64,000 nucleotides of DNA from Umezawaea sp049997955 (GCA_049997955.1 JAEBDY010000003.1:248001-312000), one strand, 5' to 3'. Positions 1-9,348 are shown, counted from the first letter of the stretch. Made by a program: numbers and translations. Notes: generated by a model from the sequence alone, not told the origin.

Positions 1-2399
1 TCGCCGAGTTCCAGGTCGTCGGCGTTCCCGCGCCGAACCCGGACCTCACCGTCACCGGCGCCTCCTGGTCGCCGAACGCCCCGGTCGAGAACGACGCCGT
101 CACGCTGTCGGCGGTGGTCCGCAACGCGGGCGCGGTCGCCTCCGGCGCGACGAACGTCAACTTCTACCTCGGCACGACGAAGGCGGGCACCGCCAACGTC
201 GGCGCGCTGGCCGCGGGCGCCTCGGCGACCGTGTCGGTCAACGTCGGTCCGCGGAACGCGGGCAGCTACCCGTTGAGCGCCAAGGTGGACGAGGGCAACG
301 TCGTCGTCGAGTCCGACGAGACCAACTACAGCTTCGCCGGCTCCAGTCCGCTGGTCGTGACCCCGGTCGCCAGCTCGGACCTGGTCGCCGTCGTCGGCTG
401 GACGCCCAACAACCCCGCCAACGGCACCCCGGTCGCGTTCACCGCGGCGATCAAGAACCAGGGGACGGTCGCGTCGGCGAGCGGTGCCCACGGCATCACG
501 CTCCAGGTGGTCGACTCCACCACCGGCTCGGTCGTGCGGACCCTGACCGGTTCCCACAGCGGCGTCATCGCCGCGGGCGCCACCACGTCACCGGTGAACC
601 TGGGCACGTGGACGGCGGCCAACGGCAAGTACACCGTCAAGGTGGTGCTCGCCAACGACGCCAACGAGCTGCCGGTCAAGCAGCCCAACAACACCAGCGA
701 GCAGCCGTTCTTCGTGGGCCGCGGCGCGAACATGCCGTACGACATGCTGGAGGCGGAGGACGCGGCCGTCGGCGGCGGCGCGGCGGTCGTCGGCCCGAAC
801 CGCAAGATCGGCGACCTCGCGGGCGAGGCGTCCGGCCGCAAGGCCGTCACGCTGAACTCCACCGGCAGCTACGTCGAGTTCACCACCAAGGCGAGCACCA
901 ACACGCTCGTCACCCGCTTCTCCATCCCGGACTCGGCGGGCGGCGGCGGCATCAACGCCACGATCAACGTCTACGTCAACGGCACCTTCCACAAGGCGCT
1001 GCCCCTGACGTCGAAGTACGCGTGGCTGTACGGTCCCGAGGCCGGTCCCGGCAACTCGCCCGGCGGCCAGGCGCGGCACATCTACGACGAGGCCAGCATC
1101 ATGCTGAACTCGACCGTGCCCGCCGGCAGCAGAATCAAGCTGCAGAAGGACGCGGCCAACACCACCAACTACGCGATCGACTTCGTCAACACCGAACAGG
1201 TGTCGGCGATCGCGAACCCGGACCCGGCCAAGTACGCCGTGCCGACCGGCTTCGGCCACCAGGACGTGCAGAACGCGCTGGACCGGGTCCGGATGGACAC
1301 CACCGGGAACCTGGTCGGCGTCTACCTGCCCGCGGGCGACTACCAGACCGCGAGCAAGTTCCAGGTGTACGGCAAGGCCGTCAAGGTCGTCGGCGCGGGC
1401 CCCTGGTTCACCAGGTTCATCGCACCGTCCACACAGGACAACACCGACGTCGGCTTCCGCGCGGAGAGCACGGCGAACGGGTCCTCGTTCGCCAACTTCA
1501 CCTACCTCGGCAACTACACGTCGCGCATCGACGGCCCCGGCAAGGTCTTCGACTTCGCGAACGTGGCGAACATGGTGATCGACAACATCTGGGTCGAGCA
1601 CATGGTGTGCCTCTACTGGGGCGCCAACACCGACTACGTGACGATCAAGAACTCGCGCATCCGCAACATGTTCGCCGACGGCGTCAACATGACCAACGGC
1701 AGCACGAACAACCACGTCGTCAACAACGACGCGCGTGCTACCGGTGACGACGCCTTCGCCCTGTTCTCCGCCATCGACGCGGGCGGCGCGGACATGAAGG
1801 ACAACGTCTACGAGAACCTGTCCACGACCCTGACCTGGCGCGCGGCCGGTGTCGCGGTCTACGGCGGCTACGGCAACACGTTCCGCAACATCTACATCGC
1901 GGACACGCTGGTGTACTCGGGCATCACGATCAGCTCGCTCGACTTCGGCTACCCGATGAACGGCTTCGGCGCCGACCCGCCCACGAAGTTCGAGAACATC
2001 TCGATCGTGAGAGCGGGCGGGCACTTCTGGAACGGGCAGACCTTCCCCGCCATCTGGGTGTTCTCGGCGTCGAAGGTGTTCCAGGGGATCAGGGTGAGCG
2101 ACGTCGACATCGTGGACCCGACCTACAGCGGGATCATGTTCCAGACGAACTACACCAGTCCGGGCAACCCCCAGTTCCCGATCAAGGACACGATCTTCAC
2201 CAACGTGTCGATCTCCGGAGCGCAGAAGAGCGGCGACGCCTATGACGCGAAGTCCGGGTTCGGGTTGTGGGCGAACGAGATGCCCGAGGACAGGCAGGGG
2301 CCGGCGGTCGGCTCGGTGACGTTCAACAACCTGCGGTTGAGCAACAACGCGCAGGACGTGAAGAACACGACGTCCACGTTCACGATCATCCGCAACTAG
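1..2399 (+). CDS. Secreted CARDB / beta-helix glucan hydrolase (GH87 alpha-1,3-glucanase-like), 5' truncated
   Basis: The reading frame is open from the window edge (first full codon at 3), so the true start and signal peptide lie upstream. The visible part begins with two CARDB-type immunoglobulin-like repeats (about 40-340 and 380-720). Next comes a CBM6/35-like beta-sandwich opening with a YDMLEAEDA motif (about 735-1200), then a parallel beta-helix catalytic domain up to the stop. In the helix, FADGVN (Asp codon at 1677) and TGDDAF (Asp codons at 1746 and 1749) match the spacing of the catalytic Asp and Asp-Asp pair known in GH87 enzymes, sometimes annotated as mycodextranase. The likely role is extracellular cleavage of alpha-1,3-glucan of fungal or bacterial origin. 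A strong hairpin terminator follows the stop. The beta-helix fold is clear; substrate and family number are inference. Another beta-helix glycosidase or lyase is the main alternative. Confidence 0.75.
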   Translation, partial: AEFQVVGVPAPNPDLTVTGASWSPNAPVENDAVTLSAVVRNAGAVASGATNVNFYLGTTKAGTANVGALAAGASATVSVNVGPRNAGSYPLSAKVDEGNVVVESDETNYSFAGSSPLVVTPVASSDLVAVVGWTPNNPANGTPVAFTAAIKNQGTVASASGAHGITLQVVDSTTGSVVRTLTGSHSGVIAAGATTSPVNLGTWTAANGKYTVKVVLANDANELPVKQPNNTSEQPFFVGRGANMPYDMLEAEDAAVGGGAAVVGPNRKIGDLAGEASGRKAVTLNSTGSYVEFTTKASTNTLVTRFSIPDSAGGGGINATINVYVNGTFHKALPLTSKYAWLYGPEAGPGNSPGGQARHIYDEASIMLNSTVPAGSRIKLQKDAANTTNYAIDFVNTEQVSAIANPDPAKYAVPTGFGHQDVQNALDRVRMDTTGNLVGVYLPAGDYQTASKFQVYGKAVKVVGAGPWFTRFIAPSTQDNTDVGFRAESTANGSSFANFTYLGNYTSRIDGPGKVFDFANVANMVIDNIWVEHMVCLYWGANTDYVTIKNSRIRNMFADGVNMTNGSTNNHVVNNDARATGDDAFALFSAIDAGGADMKDNVYENLSTTLTWRAAGVAVYGGYGNTFRNIYIADTLVYSGITISSLDFGYPMNGFGADPPTKFENISIVRAGGHFWNGQTFPAIWVFSASKVFQGIRVSDVDIVDPTYSGIMFQTNYTSPGNPQFPIKDTIFTNVSISGAQKSGDAYDAKSGFGLWANEMPEDRQGPAVGSVTFNNLRLSNNAQDVKNTTSTFTIIRN

Positions 2400-2413
2400 G
2401 AGGCTGGGCACGT

Positions 2414-2453
2414 CGGCGGCCGGTGGTGTCAACGGGGACACCACCGGCCGCCG
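2414..2453 (+). terminator. Hairpin terminator after the glucanase gene
   Basis: A perfect 17-bp stem (2414-2430 with 2437-2453) closes a 6-base loop 14 bases after the stop codon. There is no strong T tract, as is common in high-GC actinomycetes. Confidence 0.8.
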
Positions 2454-2776
2454 CCGTGTTCGGGGTTCCTGCTTCGGGGCGGGTTGGTTGGGTTTGGGCC
2501 TTCGGGCCGGCGTGCCCGGTGTCGGTCAGGACTTGGGTGTGCCTTGGGGCCCGTGTGCTCGGCAGAGCGCAGGTCTGGTCACGCCCGGCACGGCTTCACT
2601 TCGGGCCAGTTCCTCGGGCTGGAGTGTCCGGTGTGCTCGGCAGGGAGCAGATGCGGGTCTTGGGCTGGCGTGTCGGTGATGCTGACTGAGGGCCGGGTCT
2701 TTGGACCGGCGTGCCCGACGGCATTGAGAAAGCCAGGCGCCCAGATCCTCGGCGTCACCCCGATCCGAAGCTTCCT

Positions 2777-2835
2777 CATGGCTGTTTCCGTTTGTCAAGG
2801 CATCTTTCCCGCCTTGACAAACGGAAACAGCCATG
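2777..2835 (-). repeat. Long hairpin element, copy 1
   Basis: A perfect 25-bp stem (2777-2801 with 2811-2835) closes a 9-base loop. Read on the minus strand, the inner part is TTGTCAAGGC, loop GGGAAAGAT, then GCCTTGACAA, as in copies 2 and 3. The outer arm (ATGGCTGTTTCCG) is private to this copy yet still pairs perfectly. CACCCCGCTC precedes it and GCTTCGGATCGGGG follows it, again as in the other copies. Confidence 0.9.
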
Positions 2836-2933
2836 GAGACACTGGCTGAGCGGGGTGTCGTCTCCCTTGAGAAGTCGGGATCGCTCGAGGCGGAGCTTCG
2901 TAGGCCCGCCACCCCGCTCGCGCAATTATTTCT

Positions 2934-2990
2934 ACGCCCCTTCCAGCTTGTCAAGGCGGGAAAGATGCCTTGACAAGCTGGAAGGGGCGT
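2934..2990 (+). repeat. Long hairpin element, copy 2
   Basis: A perfect 24-bp stem (2934-2957 with 2967-2990) encloses the loop GGGAAAGAT. The inner ten pairs equal copy 1 (in inverted orientation) and copy 3. The outer arms (ACGCCCCTTCCAGC with its complement) are different but still pair. It is preceded by CACCCCGCTCGCGCAATT (2911 onward), shared with copy 3, and followed by GCTTCGGATCGGGG at about 2997. Confidence 0.9.
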
Positions 2991-3361
2991 GAAGGCGCTT
3001 CGGATCGGGGGGACGGGGGAAGTGCGGGTGGAGTGGAGGTGGTCCCCTCCTGAGTTGGCAGGTGGCTGCTCTGGGTCGGTCCAGCCTTGGGTGTGGTGGG
3101 CCTTGTCCGGCTGCCGCGAAGGTTGTGGCTCAGAGCTTCGGTCCTGTGTTCGGGTGGCTGGGTACCGGGCGCAGTGAAATCCGCCTGGTCTTCCTGGCCA
3201 GACCCGCGTACTCCTGGCGCACTGGCCCCGCAGCAGGGTTCCACCGCCTGTGATCGGGTGGATGACGCGCGGATCACCCCGGCCGTGGGGTAACGGATCG
3301 GGGTGTCCGCGCGTTGCACCCACCGAAACGGATCTCCCCCTACCCGAGGAGCGTTAACCCG

Positions 3362-3610
3362 ATGTCAGCTGCGCCTGCGACCCTGACGATGTACTCGACC
3401 TCCTGGTGCGGCTTCTGCTTCAGCCTGAAGAACCAGCTGAAGCGCGAAGGCATCGAGTACATCGAGGTGGACATCGAGCAGACCCCCGGTGCCGCCGACT
3501 TCGTGATGAGCGTCAACGGCGGGAACCAGACCGTGCCCACGTTGCACTTCCCCAACGGCGAGACCTTGACGAACCCCTCGATCGCCCAGGTCAAGTCGCA
3601 GTTGAACTAG
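3362..3610 (+). CDS. Mycoredoxin (Mrx1-like glutaredoxin)
   Basis: An 82-residue single-domain thioredoxin-fold protein with the redox motif CGFC near the N-terminus (TSWCGFC) and the cis-Pro loop TVPTLHF. Mycoredoxins reduce mycothiol mixed disulfides in actinobacterial cytosol. Most have CGYC, so Phe in place of Tyr is a mild variant. I chose ATG 3362 because GAGGAG stands at 3346-3351, ten bases upstream. The in-frame start at 3314 would add a 16-residue tail that no family member needs. The gene stands alone and converges with the MocR gene. Confidence 0.88.
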   Translation: MSAAPATLTMYSTSWCGFCFSLKNQLKREGIEYIEVDIEQTPGAADFVMSVNGGNQTVPTLHFPNGETLTNPSIAQVKSQLN

Positions 3611-3734
3611 TGCTCCGATCGCTGGTCGGGCGCGGGGGTCCCTCCCCGTGTCCGACAGGTCGAGCCTAGGAACGCGCAGTGCGCGGTGGAAGTACCAGGA
3701 ACGGGCCTAACGGACTGGGCCAATGACAACGCGG

Positions 3735-5156
3735 TCACGTGAACGCCAGACGCATCCGGCGCAGGCCCTCGTCGAGGCGGTCGGTGGCCACGAGGCCGTA
3801 GCCGAACACGAATCCCTGGCGCGGCACCCGCTCGATTCCGCAGAGCGCCATGGAGTGCAGGACGACCCCGTGCTCGCGGGCCCTGGCGATCACCGCGGTG
3901 TCCTCGCCCGGTCGTTCCGACCGCAGCCACGCGGTCATGTGCAGCCCCGCCGCGCTGGTGATGGGCTCCAGGTGCTCGGTGAAGTCCTGGTCGAACGCCA
4001 TCGCCATCCGGTCGCGCCGCGCGCGGTAGACGCGTCGCATCCGGCGCAGGTGGCCCGCGAGCAGACCGGCGTCGATGAACTCCGCCAGCGCGCCCTGCAC
4101 GGGGCTGGCCGAGTGCCAGTCGGCCAGGTGCTTCGCCTTGCGCAGCGCGGAGTGCAGCGGTGGGGGAGCGACGCAGAAGCCGACCCGCAGGGTCGGCAGC
4201 AGCACCTTCGAGAACGAGCTGACGTAGACGACGCGGCCGGTGCGGTCCAGCGCGTGCAGCGGTTCGACAGGTCGTCCGGTCCAGCGGAACTCGCTGTCGT
4301 AGTCGTCCTCCACGATCACCGCGTCCGCCCGGTCCGCCCACTCCAGCAGCGCCAGCCGCCGGGACAGCGACAGGGCGTAGCCCAGCGGGAACTGGTGCGA
4401 CGGGCTGATGTACACGAGCTTCGCGTCGTCCGGCAGCCGGTCCACGACCAGGCCCTCGCCGTCGACCGGCACGCCGACCAGCCGCACGCCCATCGCCTGG
4501 AACATCCGCTTGATCGGCGGGTAGCAGGGGTCCTCCATCGCGACCACGTCGCCGGGTACGAGCATCACCCGTGCGATCAGGTCGACCGCCTGCTGCACGC
4601 CCGCGGTGACCATGACGTCCGCGGCGGTCGCCCGGACCGCGCGGGAGACACCGATGTGCCGGGCGATCGAGGCGCGCAAACCCGCGTGCCCCATGGGTTC
4701 GCCGTACATGCCGAGCCTCGTGGCCGAGTCGCGCAACTGCCCCGCGAGCAGCGCTCGCCAGGTGGCGAACGGGAAGTGCCCCGCGTCCGGCATTCCCGGC
4801 CGGAAGTCGAACTCGCCGCTCATCGCCGAGAGGTCCGGCGGGTCGGGCATCCCGTCCCACATCGTCCTCGGCCGCAGCGGCGACTCGGGCGCCTCGGCCT
4901 CGACCGAGCCGCGGAACGGCAGGTCGCTGACGAACGTGCCGACGCCGACCCGGCTGCTGAGGAACCCCTCCGCGGCCAGCTTCTCGTACGCCGCGTTCGC
5001 CGTGTTGCGGGACACCTGGAGCCCCGCCGCCAGTTCCCTGGTGGGCGGCAGGGCCTCGCCGGGCCGCAGCCGCCCGTCCAGGATGGCGGCGCGGACCTGC
5101 AGGTAGATCTGGGCGGTCAGCTCACGTCGTCCGTCCAGGCTCACGTGCAGGTCCAC
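3735..5156 (-). CDS. MocR-family (GntR wHTH + aminotransferase-like) transcriptional regulator
   Basis: This 473-residue protein has a GntR-type winged helix (about residues 10-78) joined by a linker to a fold-type I aminotransferase-like domain (about 115-470). The PLP-binding segment EDDYDSEF (283-290) is present, and the PLP lysine is probably K317 in SSFSKVLLPTLR. MocR proteins use PLP or an amino compound as effector; PdxR, which controls PLP synthesis, is the best-known group, but no pdx genes are nearby. GTG start with AGGTGG seven bases upstream. It lies 35 bp downstream of the GH92 gene on the same strand, so it may be read through from it. Effector and targets are unknown. Confidence 0.88.
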   Translation of the reverse strand: MDLHVSLDGRRELTAQIYLQVRAAILDGRLRPGEALPPTRELAAGLQVSRNTANAAYEKLAAEGFLSSRVGVGTFVSDLPFRGSVEAEAPESPLRPRTMWDGMPDPPDLSAMSGEFDFRPGMPDAGHFPFATWRALLAGQLRDSATRLGMYGEPMGHAGLRASIARHIGVSRAVRATAADVMVTAGVQQAVDLIARVMLVPGDVVAMEDPCYPPIKRMFQAMGVRLVGVPVDGEGLVVDRLPDDAKLVYISPSHQFPLGYALSLSRRLALLEWADRADAVIVEDDYDSEFRWTGRPVEPLHALDRTGRVVYVSSFSKVLLPTLRVGFCVAPPPLHSALRKAKHLADWHSASPVQGALAEFIDAGLLAGHLRRMRRVYRARRDRMAMAFDQDFTEHLEPITSAAGLHMTAWLRSERPGEDTAVIARAREHGVVLHSMALCGIERVPRQGFVFGYGLVATDRLDEGLRRMRLAFT

Positions 5157-5191
5157 GCTCGGTCCACCTCTTCACGCCGGGGAGCCGCCCA

Positions 5192-8100
5192 TCAGACCAG
5201 GGTGACCGCGTACACCTCCACACGGGGGTCGTCGGGCAGCGTGACCGACTGGAGCACCTTGGCCGGGTCGACGGCCAGCGACTGGCCGAACAGCCGCACC
5301 GACGGCCCGTCCACGCCCTGTCCCGCCTTGATCCGGTGCGGCATGTCCAGCACGACCGTGCTGCCGGACGGGGCGGAGCCCGCCCAGTCGCCGACCGTGA
5401 CCGACACCTGCGTGCTGGTGCCGTCCGCGTACCGCAGCGTCACCGCGCCCGTCACGGGCCCGTTGTGCGCGGCCGAGACGAGCTTGACCGCGCTGTAGTT
5501 GCCCTGCGGCAGCAGCACCGACTGGCCGCGGGTCTCGACGAAGTTGTTCGCCGTGCCGGTGGAGTCCGGGGTCGAGTACGTCACGCCGCCCCACGCCACC
5601 GTGCCCGCGGGCGGCAGCAGGGCGCCGTCGTAGCTCCAGCCCCCGCCGTCGAAGTTCCCCTGCGAGGACTGGGACACCGTGGCCGCGCCGTCGTGGTTGC
5701 GCTCGCGGCCGAGGTCCACCGCGCACTGCCCGTTCACCACGGTCGCGCAGCTGCCCGCCGCCCTGATCTCGACGGTGGCGGTGCGGGTGACCGTGCCAGC
5801 GGTGACCTTCACCTGGTACGTGCCGGGAGCCGCGTTCGCGGGGACGGTGATCGGCAGCGTCACGGTCTTCTGCACCGGCATCCGGTTCGACTCGATCAGC
5901 AGCGGAGCCCGTTGCAGCGTCGAGCCCCAGCCCGGCGGCACGACGACCTTCAGCGGCACCGACAGCGTGCCGGGGGACTGGCCCAGGACGTCCAGGTTCA
6001 GCGTGAGGGTCTGCGCGGAACCCTTGGTCGGCAGGATCGCGGACGCGGGCCGCAAGGACGCGTCCACGCGCTCGCGGCCGTCGGCGGGCGCCTTGTTGAC
6101 CGACGGCGGTTCGGAGCCCGCCTGCGTGCCCCACGCCGACGGGGTCGTGCCGACCTGGTAGGCCAGCGTTCCGCCCTTCGCCATCGCCTTCCAGTCCAGC
6201 CACGTCCTCGTGTGGTTGGCGCCGTTGAACCTCACCGTCTGCACGTACCGGTTGGCGTCGGTGACGCCGGGCGCGGTGACGGTGAGCGTGCCGCCCTGCT
6301 TCGAGGCGTACTGCCCGATCTTGACGGTCGCGGACTCGAACTGCGGGCTGGACAGCGCCATGAAGTCGCCGCCGCTCATCGTCGGGTACATCCCGAGCGA
6401 GGAGAACACGTACCAGGCGGACATCGTGCCCAGGTCGTCGTTGCCGGTCATGCCGTCGGGGCCGGTGGTGAACAGCGTCATCGCCGCCCGGACGACGGTC
6501 GCGGTCTTGGCGGGCGCGCCGGTCCACAGGTACACGTACGGCGCGAGCAGGTCGGGCTCGTTGTTGGGGTTGTAGGTGGGCTTGCCGTAGTAGTCGTAGG
6601 GCTGGGTGATCCAGTCGCGGCGAGCGGTGCCCGCGGGGTCGGCGAGCAGCTTGTCGTAGACGAAGAAGTCGTCCAGCCGCTTGGTCGTGGCCGCCTTGCC
6701 GCCCATCAGCGAGACCAGCCCGGCCGGGTCCTGGGGGACCAGCCACTGGTACTGGTAGGCGCCGCCCTCGTGGAACTGGTGCCCGGCCTCGACCGGGTCG
6801 TAGGGCGCGAGCCACGTGCCCTCCGCGGTGCGCGGCCGGAACTGGGAGATCGAGGAGTCCCAGAGGTTGCGGTACCACTGGCCGCGGCCCGCGAACAGCG
6901 TGGCGTCGGCGGTCTTGCCCAGGCCCTTGGCCATCAGCGCGAGCGAGGCGTCGGCCGCCGCGTACTCCAGCGTCGCGGACGCCGGGTGCACGCAGTCGTT
7001 GTCGCCGCCCTTGTGCGCGCAGTCGGTGCCGAGCTTCAGGCCGGACGGGATGTAGCCGCGGTCGGCGTAGAACTCGACGCCGGAGCGCCCGTTGTAGGGC
7101 GAGGTGGCGGGCGGCAGGCTCGTGGCGTTCTTGCGCAGCAACGCGTACGCCTCCTCCTCGTACCCGGCGAGCAGGCCCTTGGACCACGCCTCCACCAGGA
7201 ACGGGGTGACCGGGTCGCCGGTCATGATGTTGGTCTCGCTGTTGGCCAGCGCCCAGCGCGGCAGCCAGCCGCCGTCCCGGCCCGCCGCCACGAGCGACAG
7301 CGCGACGTCCCGCGCCACGTCGGGTCGCAGCATTTCGAGGAGCTGGTTCTGCGGCCGGTAGGTGTCCCAGAGCGAGAAGTTCTGGTACGGCGTGAACCCG
7401 GAGGCGGTGTGCACCCGGCCGTCGAACCCGACGTACCTGCCGTCGACGTCACCGGCGAGGTTCGGGTGCAGCAGCGAGTGGTAGAGCGCGGTGTAGAACG
7501 CGGTCCGCCGCTCGACCGAGCCGCCGCCGATGGTGATCGCGCCGAGTTGCGCGGCCCAGTCGTCGTGCGCCTTCCGCTTCGTCGCCTCGAAGTCGTGGTT
7601 CGTGGTCTCGGCGGCCAGGTTCTTCCGCGCCCCCTCGGCCCCGGTGTAGGACAGGCCGACCTTCACCACCACGTCGCGATCGGTGTTGGCGTCGAACGTC
7701 ACCCACGCGCCGTTGCCGCCGGTGCCCGCCGCGTCGCGGCTGCCGGGGGTCGTGGTGGACCCGCGCCACGACCCGAACGACGCGAACGGGCGGTCGAACG
7801 TGGCGGTGAAGTAGACCGTGTGCTCGTCGCGGCCCGCGCAGAACCCGCCTGCCTTGACCCGGCCCTCGACCGTGCGGTCCCCGACGACGTGCACCTCGGA
7901 GTCGAACACGTTCTGGTTGGCCTTGCCGGTGTTGAACAGGACGTTGGCCGCGCCGGTGGCGGGGAACGTGTGCCGCTGCCAGCCGGTGCGGGTGGTCGCG
8001 GTCAGCTCGGAGTTCACCCCGTACTTCGACAGCCCGACCCGGTAGTAGCCGGGTGTCGCGGCCTCGTCGGAGTGGGAGTACGGCGACCGGTAGACGTTCG

Positions 8101-8437
8101 GGTCGACGCTGCTGACGGCTCCGGTCGTGGGCATCATCGGCAGTTCGCCCGCGACCCCGCAGCCCACGCCGGACAGGTGCGTCTGGCTGAACCCGTAGAT
8201 CGTGCCCTGCTGGTAGTCGTAGCCGCCCTGCCCGCCGGTGTCCGGGCTGACCTGCACCATCCCGAACGGCGCGCTGGCGCCGGGGAAGGTGTTGCCGAAG
8301 TTCTGGGTGCCGACGAACGGGTTCACCAGCCCGGTCGGGTCCTCCGCCGGAGCCGCCACCGCGGGCGGCGTGGCGAGCAATCCGGCCACCAGCGCTCCGG
8401 TGAGCACGGCCGCGGCACGGGTTCGTCTGCTGCGCAC
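5192..8437 (-). CDS. Secreted GH92 alpha-1,2-mannosidase with NEW3 and C-terminal carbohydrate-binding domains
   Basis: A 1081-residue exo-mannosidase of family GH92, expected to trim alpha-mannosides such as fungal or yeast mannan or N-glycans outside the cell. An Arg-rich signal peptide ends near AVAAPAED. The GH92 body starts with LVNPFVGTQNFGNTFPG and carries GNDDLGTMSAWYVF, which in the family supplies catalytic Asp and calcium-site residues. After it come an NPCBM-associated NEW3 immunoglobulin-like domain and a C-terminal beta-sandwich. I start at GTG 8437 because GAGGAGG lies five bases upstream; the longer frame to 8494 would bury the signal peptide. An operator-like palindrome sits at 8451-8466. 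MocR follows 35 bp downstream. Single-linkage specificity is inferred from family. Confidence 0.88.
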   Translation of the reverse strand: MRSRRTRAAAVLTGALVAGLLATPPAVAAPAEDPTGLVNPFVGTQNFGNTFPGASAPFGMVQVSPDTGGQGGYDYQQGTIYGFSQTHLSGVGCGVAGELPMMPTTGAVSSVDPNVYRSPYSHSDEAATPGYYRVGLSKYGVNSELTATTRTGWQRHTFPATGAANVLFNTGKANQNVFDSEVHVVGDRTVEGRVKAGGFCAGRDEHTVYFTATFDRPFASFGSWRGSTTTPGSRDAAGTGGNGAWVTFDANTDRDVVVKVGLSYTGAEGARKNLAAETTNHDFEATKRKAHDDWAAQLGAITIGGGSVERRTAFYTALYHSLLHPNLAGDVDGRYVGFDGRVHTASGFTPYQNFSLWDTYRPQNQLLEMLRPDVARDVALSLVAAGRDGGWLPRWALANSETNIMTGDPVTPFLVEAWSKGLLAGYEEEAYALLRKNATSLPPATSPYNGRSGVEFYADRGYIPSGLKLGTDCAHKGGDNDCVHPASATLEYAAADASLALMAKGLGKTADATLFAGRGQWYRNLWDSSISQFRPRTAEGTWLAPYDPVEAGHQFHEGGAYQYQWLVPQDPAGLVSLMGGKAATTKRLDDFFVYDKLLADPAGTARRDWITQPYDYYGKPTYNPNNEPDLLAPYVYLWTGAPAKTATVVRAAMTLFTTGPDGMTGNDDLGTMSAWYVFSSLGMYPTMSGGDFMALSSPQFESATVKIGQYASKQGGTLTVTAPGVTDANRYVQTVRFNGANHTRTWLDWKAMAKGGTLAYQVGTTPSAWGTQAGSEPPSVNKAPADGRERVDASLRPASAILPTKGSAQTLTLNLDVLGQSPGTLSVPLKVVVPPGWGSTLQRAPLLIESNRMPVQKTVTLPITVPANAAPGTYQVKVTAGTVTRTATVEIRAAGSCATVVNGQCAVDLGRERNHDGAATVSQSSQGNFDGGGWSYDGALLPPAGTVAWGGVTYSTPDSTGTANNFVETRGQSVLLPQGNYSAVKLVSAAHNGPVTGAVTLRYADGTSTQVSVTVGDWAGSAPSGSTVVLDMPHRIKAGQGVDGPSVRLFGQSLAVDPAKVLQSVTLPDDPRVEVYAVTLV

Positions 8438-8450
8438 CAGGTCCTCCTCG

Positions 8451-8466
8451 ATGACATCGTTGTCAT
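8451..8466. promoter_or_regulatory. LacI-type operator-like palindrome upstream of the GH92 gene
   Basis: ATGACATCGTTGTCAT is two 6-bp half-sites, ATGACA and TGTCAT, around a 4-base centre, located 14-29 bases before the GH92 start codon. Similar ATGACAACGTTGTCAT-like sites are typical of LacI-family repressors of glycosidase genes in actinomycetes. No LacI gene is in the window. The site assignment is inference. Confidence 0.5.
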
Positions 8467-8518
8467 GCCCCACAGTCGGTCTTCTGCCACGCACCGTCGC
8501 AGGGCGGGCAACCGCGTG

Positions 8519-8968
8519 TCAACGACTCGATCGAGACCCGACAGGACAAAAGTGGACAGGCCGCCGAGCGTTCGTTTTCCGACGAACCGGACGCAGGACC
8601 GCTCCGACGAGCGCCCCGAACGCGAGGTGGTCGGCGTACTGCGGCGCACGGGGCAGCGCCCGGATCGCCGGGTACCGCCGTCCGGCGGTTTCCAGGTCGA
8701 GCACCGCGACCGCCAGTCCCGCGACGGCTCCGCCGACGACCCCGAACGGCCACCGCCGGTGGACGGCGGCGAGCACCGCCGTCCACCCCGCGGTCAGCAC
8801 CAGGTGCGCGACGGCCCCGCGGACGACGGTGGCGCGGCGGCCGGGCAGCAGCGTCCCGGCGGCCCGCGTCGCGGCGAGCACGTCGCCGCCGGTAGCCAGC
8901 GCGTGCAGCGTGGACGGCACTCCGCTCAGCACGCCCGCGACCACCGCCGCCCGCTGGACCCGGCTCAC
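8519..8968 (-). CDS. Small integral membrane protein, unknown function
   Basis: A 149-residue hydrophobic protein with about four membrane segments: AAVVAGVLSGVPSTL, the VRGAVAHLVLTAGWTAVL region, FGVVGGAVAGLAVAVL, and YADHLAFGALVGAVL near the C-terminus. The tail is basic (RPVRRKTNARRP). GTG 8968 overlaps the stop of the VOC gene (GTGA), so the two are translationally coupled. I do not recognise a named family. A much longer open frame continues upstream in this phase but runs antisense to recQ and is not coding. Confidence 0.65.
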   Translation of the reverse strand: MSRVQRAAVVAGVLSGVPSTLHALATGGDVLAATRAAGTLLPGRRATVVRGAVAHLVLTAGWTAVLAAVHRRWPFGVVGGAVAGLAVAVLDLETAGRRYPAIRALPRAPQYADHLAFGALVGAVLRPVRRKTNARRPVHFCPVGSRSSR

Positions 8969-9348
8969 GCCCCGCTGCCGTACGGCCGGGTGATGATCTC
9001 CAGCGCGTGCCCGTCCGGGTCGTCGAAGTACACGCCCCGCCCGCCGTCGTGGGTGTTGATCCGCCCTTCCTCCCGGTGGCCGGGATCGGCCCGGTGCGCG
9101 AGCCCGCGTGCCAGCACCCGCCCGAAGATGGCGTCGAACTCGTCCTCGTCGACCAGGAACGCGTAGTGCTGCGACGTGATCTCGTCCCGCGTCGCCATGA
9201 AGTCGAGGGTGGTGTCCCCGTCCGTCTGCACGACGAAGAACGGCCCGAACTCCACCGGCGCGGGCAGGCCCATCACCTCCGCCATGAACTCGGCGGACGC
9301 CTTCGCGTCCCTGGCCATCACGATCGTGTGGTTCAACCGCACTGCCAT
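8965..9348 (-). CDS. VOC-superfamily (glyoxalase/bleomycin-resistance fold) protein
   Basis: A 127-residue protein with paired beta-alpha-beta-beta-beta halves: RLNHTIVMARD at the start, then GVYFDDPDGHALEIITRPYG at the end, the latter the usual metal-side motif of VOC proteins. ATG 9348 follows GAGGGG with proper spacing; the longer frame to 9618 would overlap the recQ start on the other strand. Substrate unknown: members range from glyoxalases to drug-binding resistance proteins. It is divergent from recQ and coupled to the membrane-protein gene by a 4-base overlap. Confidence 0.8.
   Translation of the reverse strand: MAVRLNHTIVMARDAKASAEFMAEVMGLPAPVEFGPFFVVQTDGDTTLDFMATRDEITSQHYAFLVDEDEFDAIFGRVLARGLAHRADPGHREEGRINTHDGGRGVYFDDPDGHALEIITRPYGSGA

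Larger units (their letters stand above)
2454..3345. other. Gene-free spacer with degenerate repeats and two hairpin elements
   Basis: No frame here has convincing codon use or a ribosome site. 2460-2700 is G/T-rich on this strand and contains loosely repeated phrases (GTGCTCGGCAG occurs near 2548 and 2633). The middle carries two members of the long hairpin family in opposite orientation. The promoter of the mycoredoxin gene should lie at the right end, but I could not pick a clear -35/-10 pair. Confidence 0.6.

Noticed and set aside
588..2444. 618-residue minus-strand frame opposite the beta-helix enzyme
   Set aside because: Shadow of a gene with clear CARDB and GH87-like motifs on the other strand.
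2777..2990. Insertion sequence bounded by the inverted hairpin copies
   Set aside because: The interval between copies is only about 100 bp with no transposase frame. The copies are better read as a hairpin repeat family.
5336..9166. 1276-residue plus-strand frame opposite the GH92 gene
   Set aside because: It is the antisense shadow of GH92 and its upstream neighbours; its peptide is low-complexity Arg/Ala/Gly.
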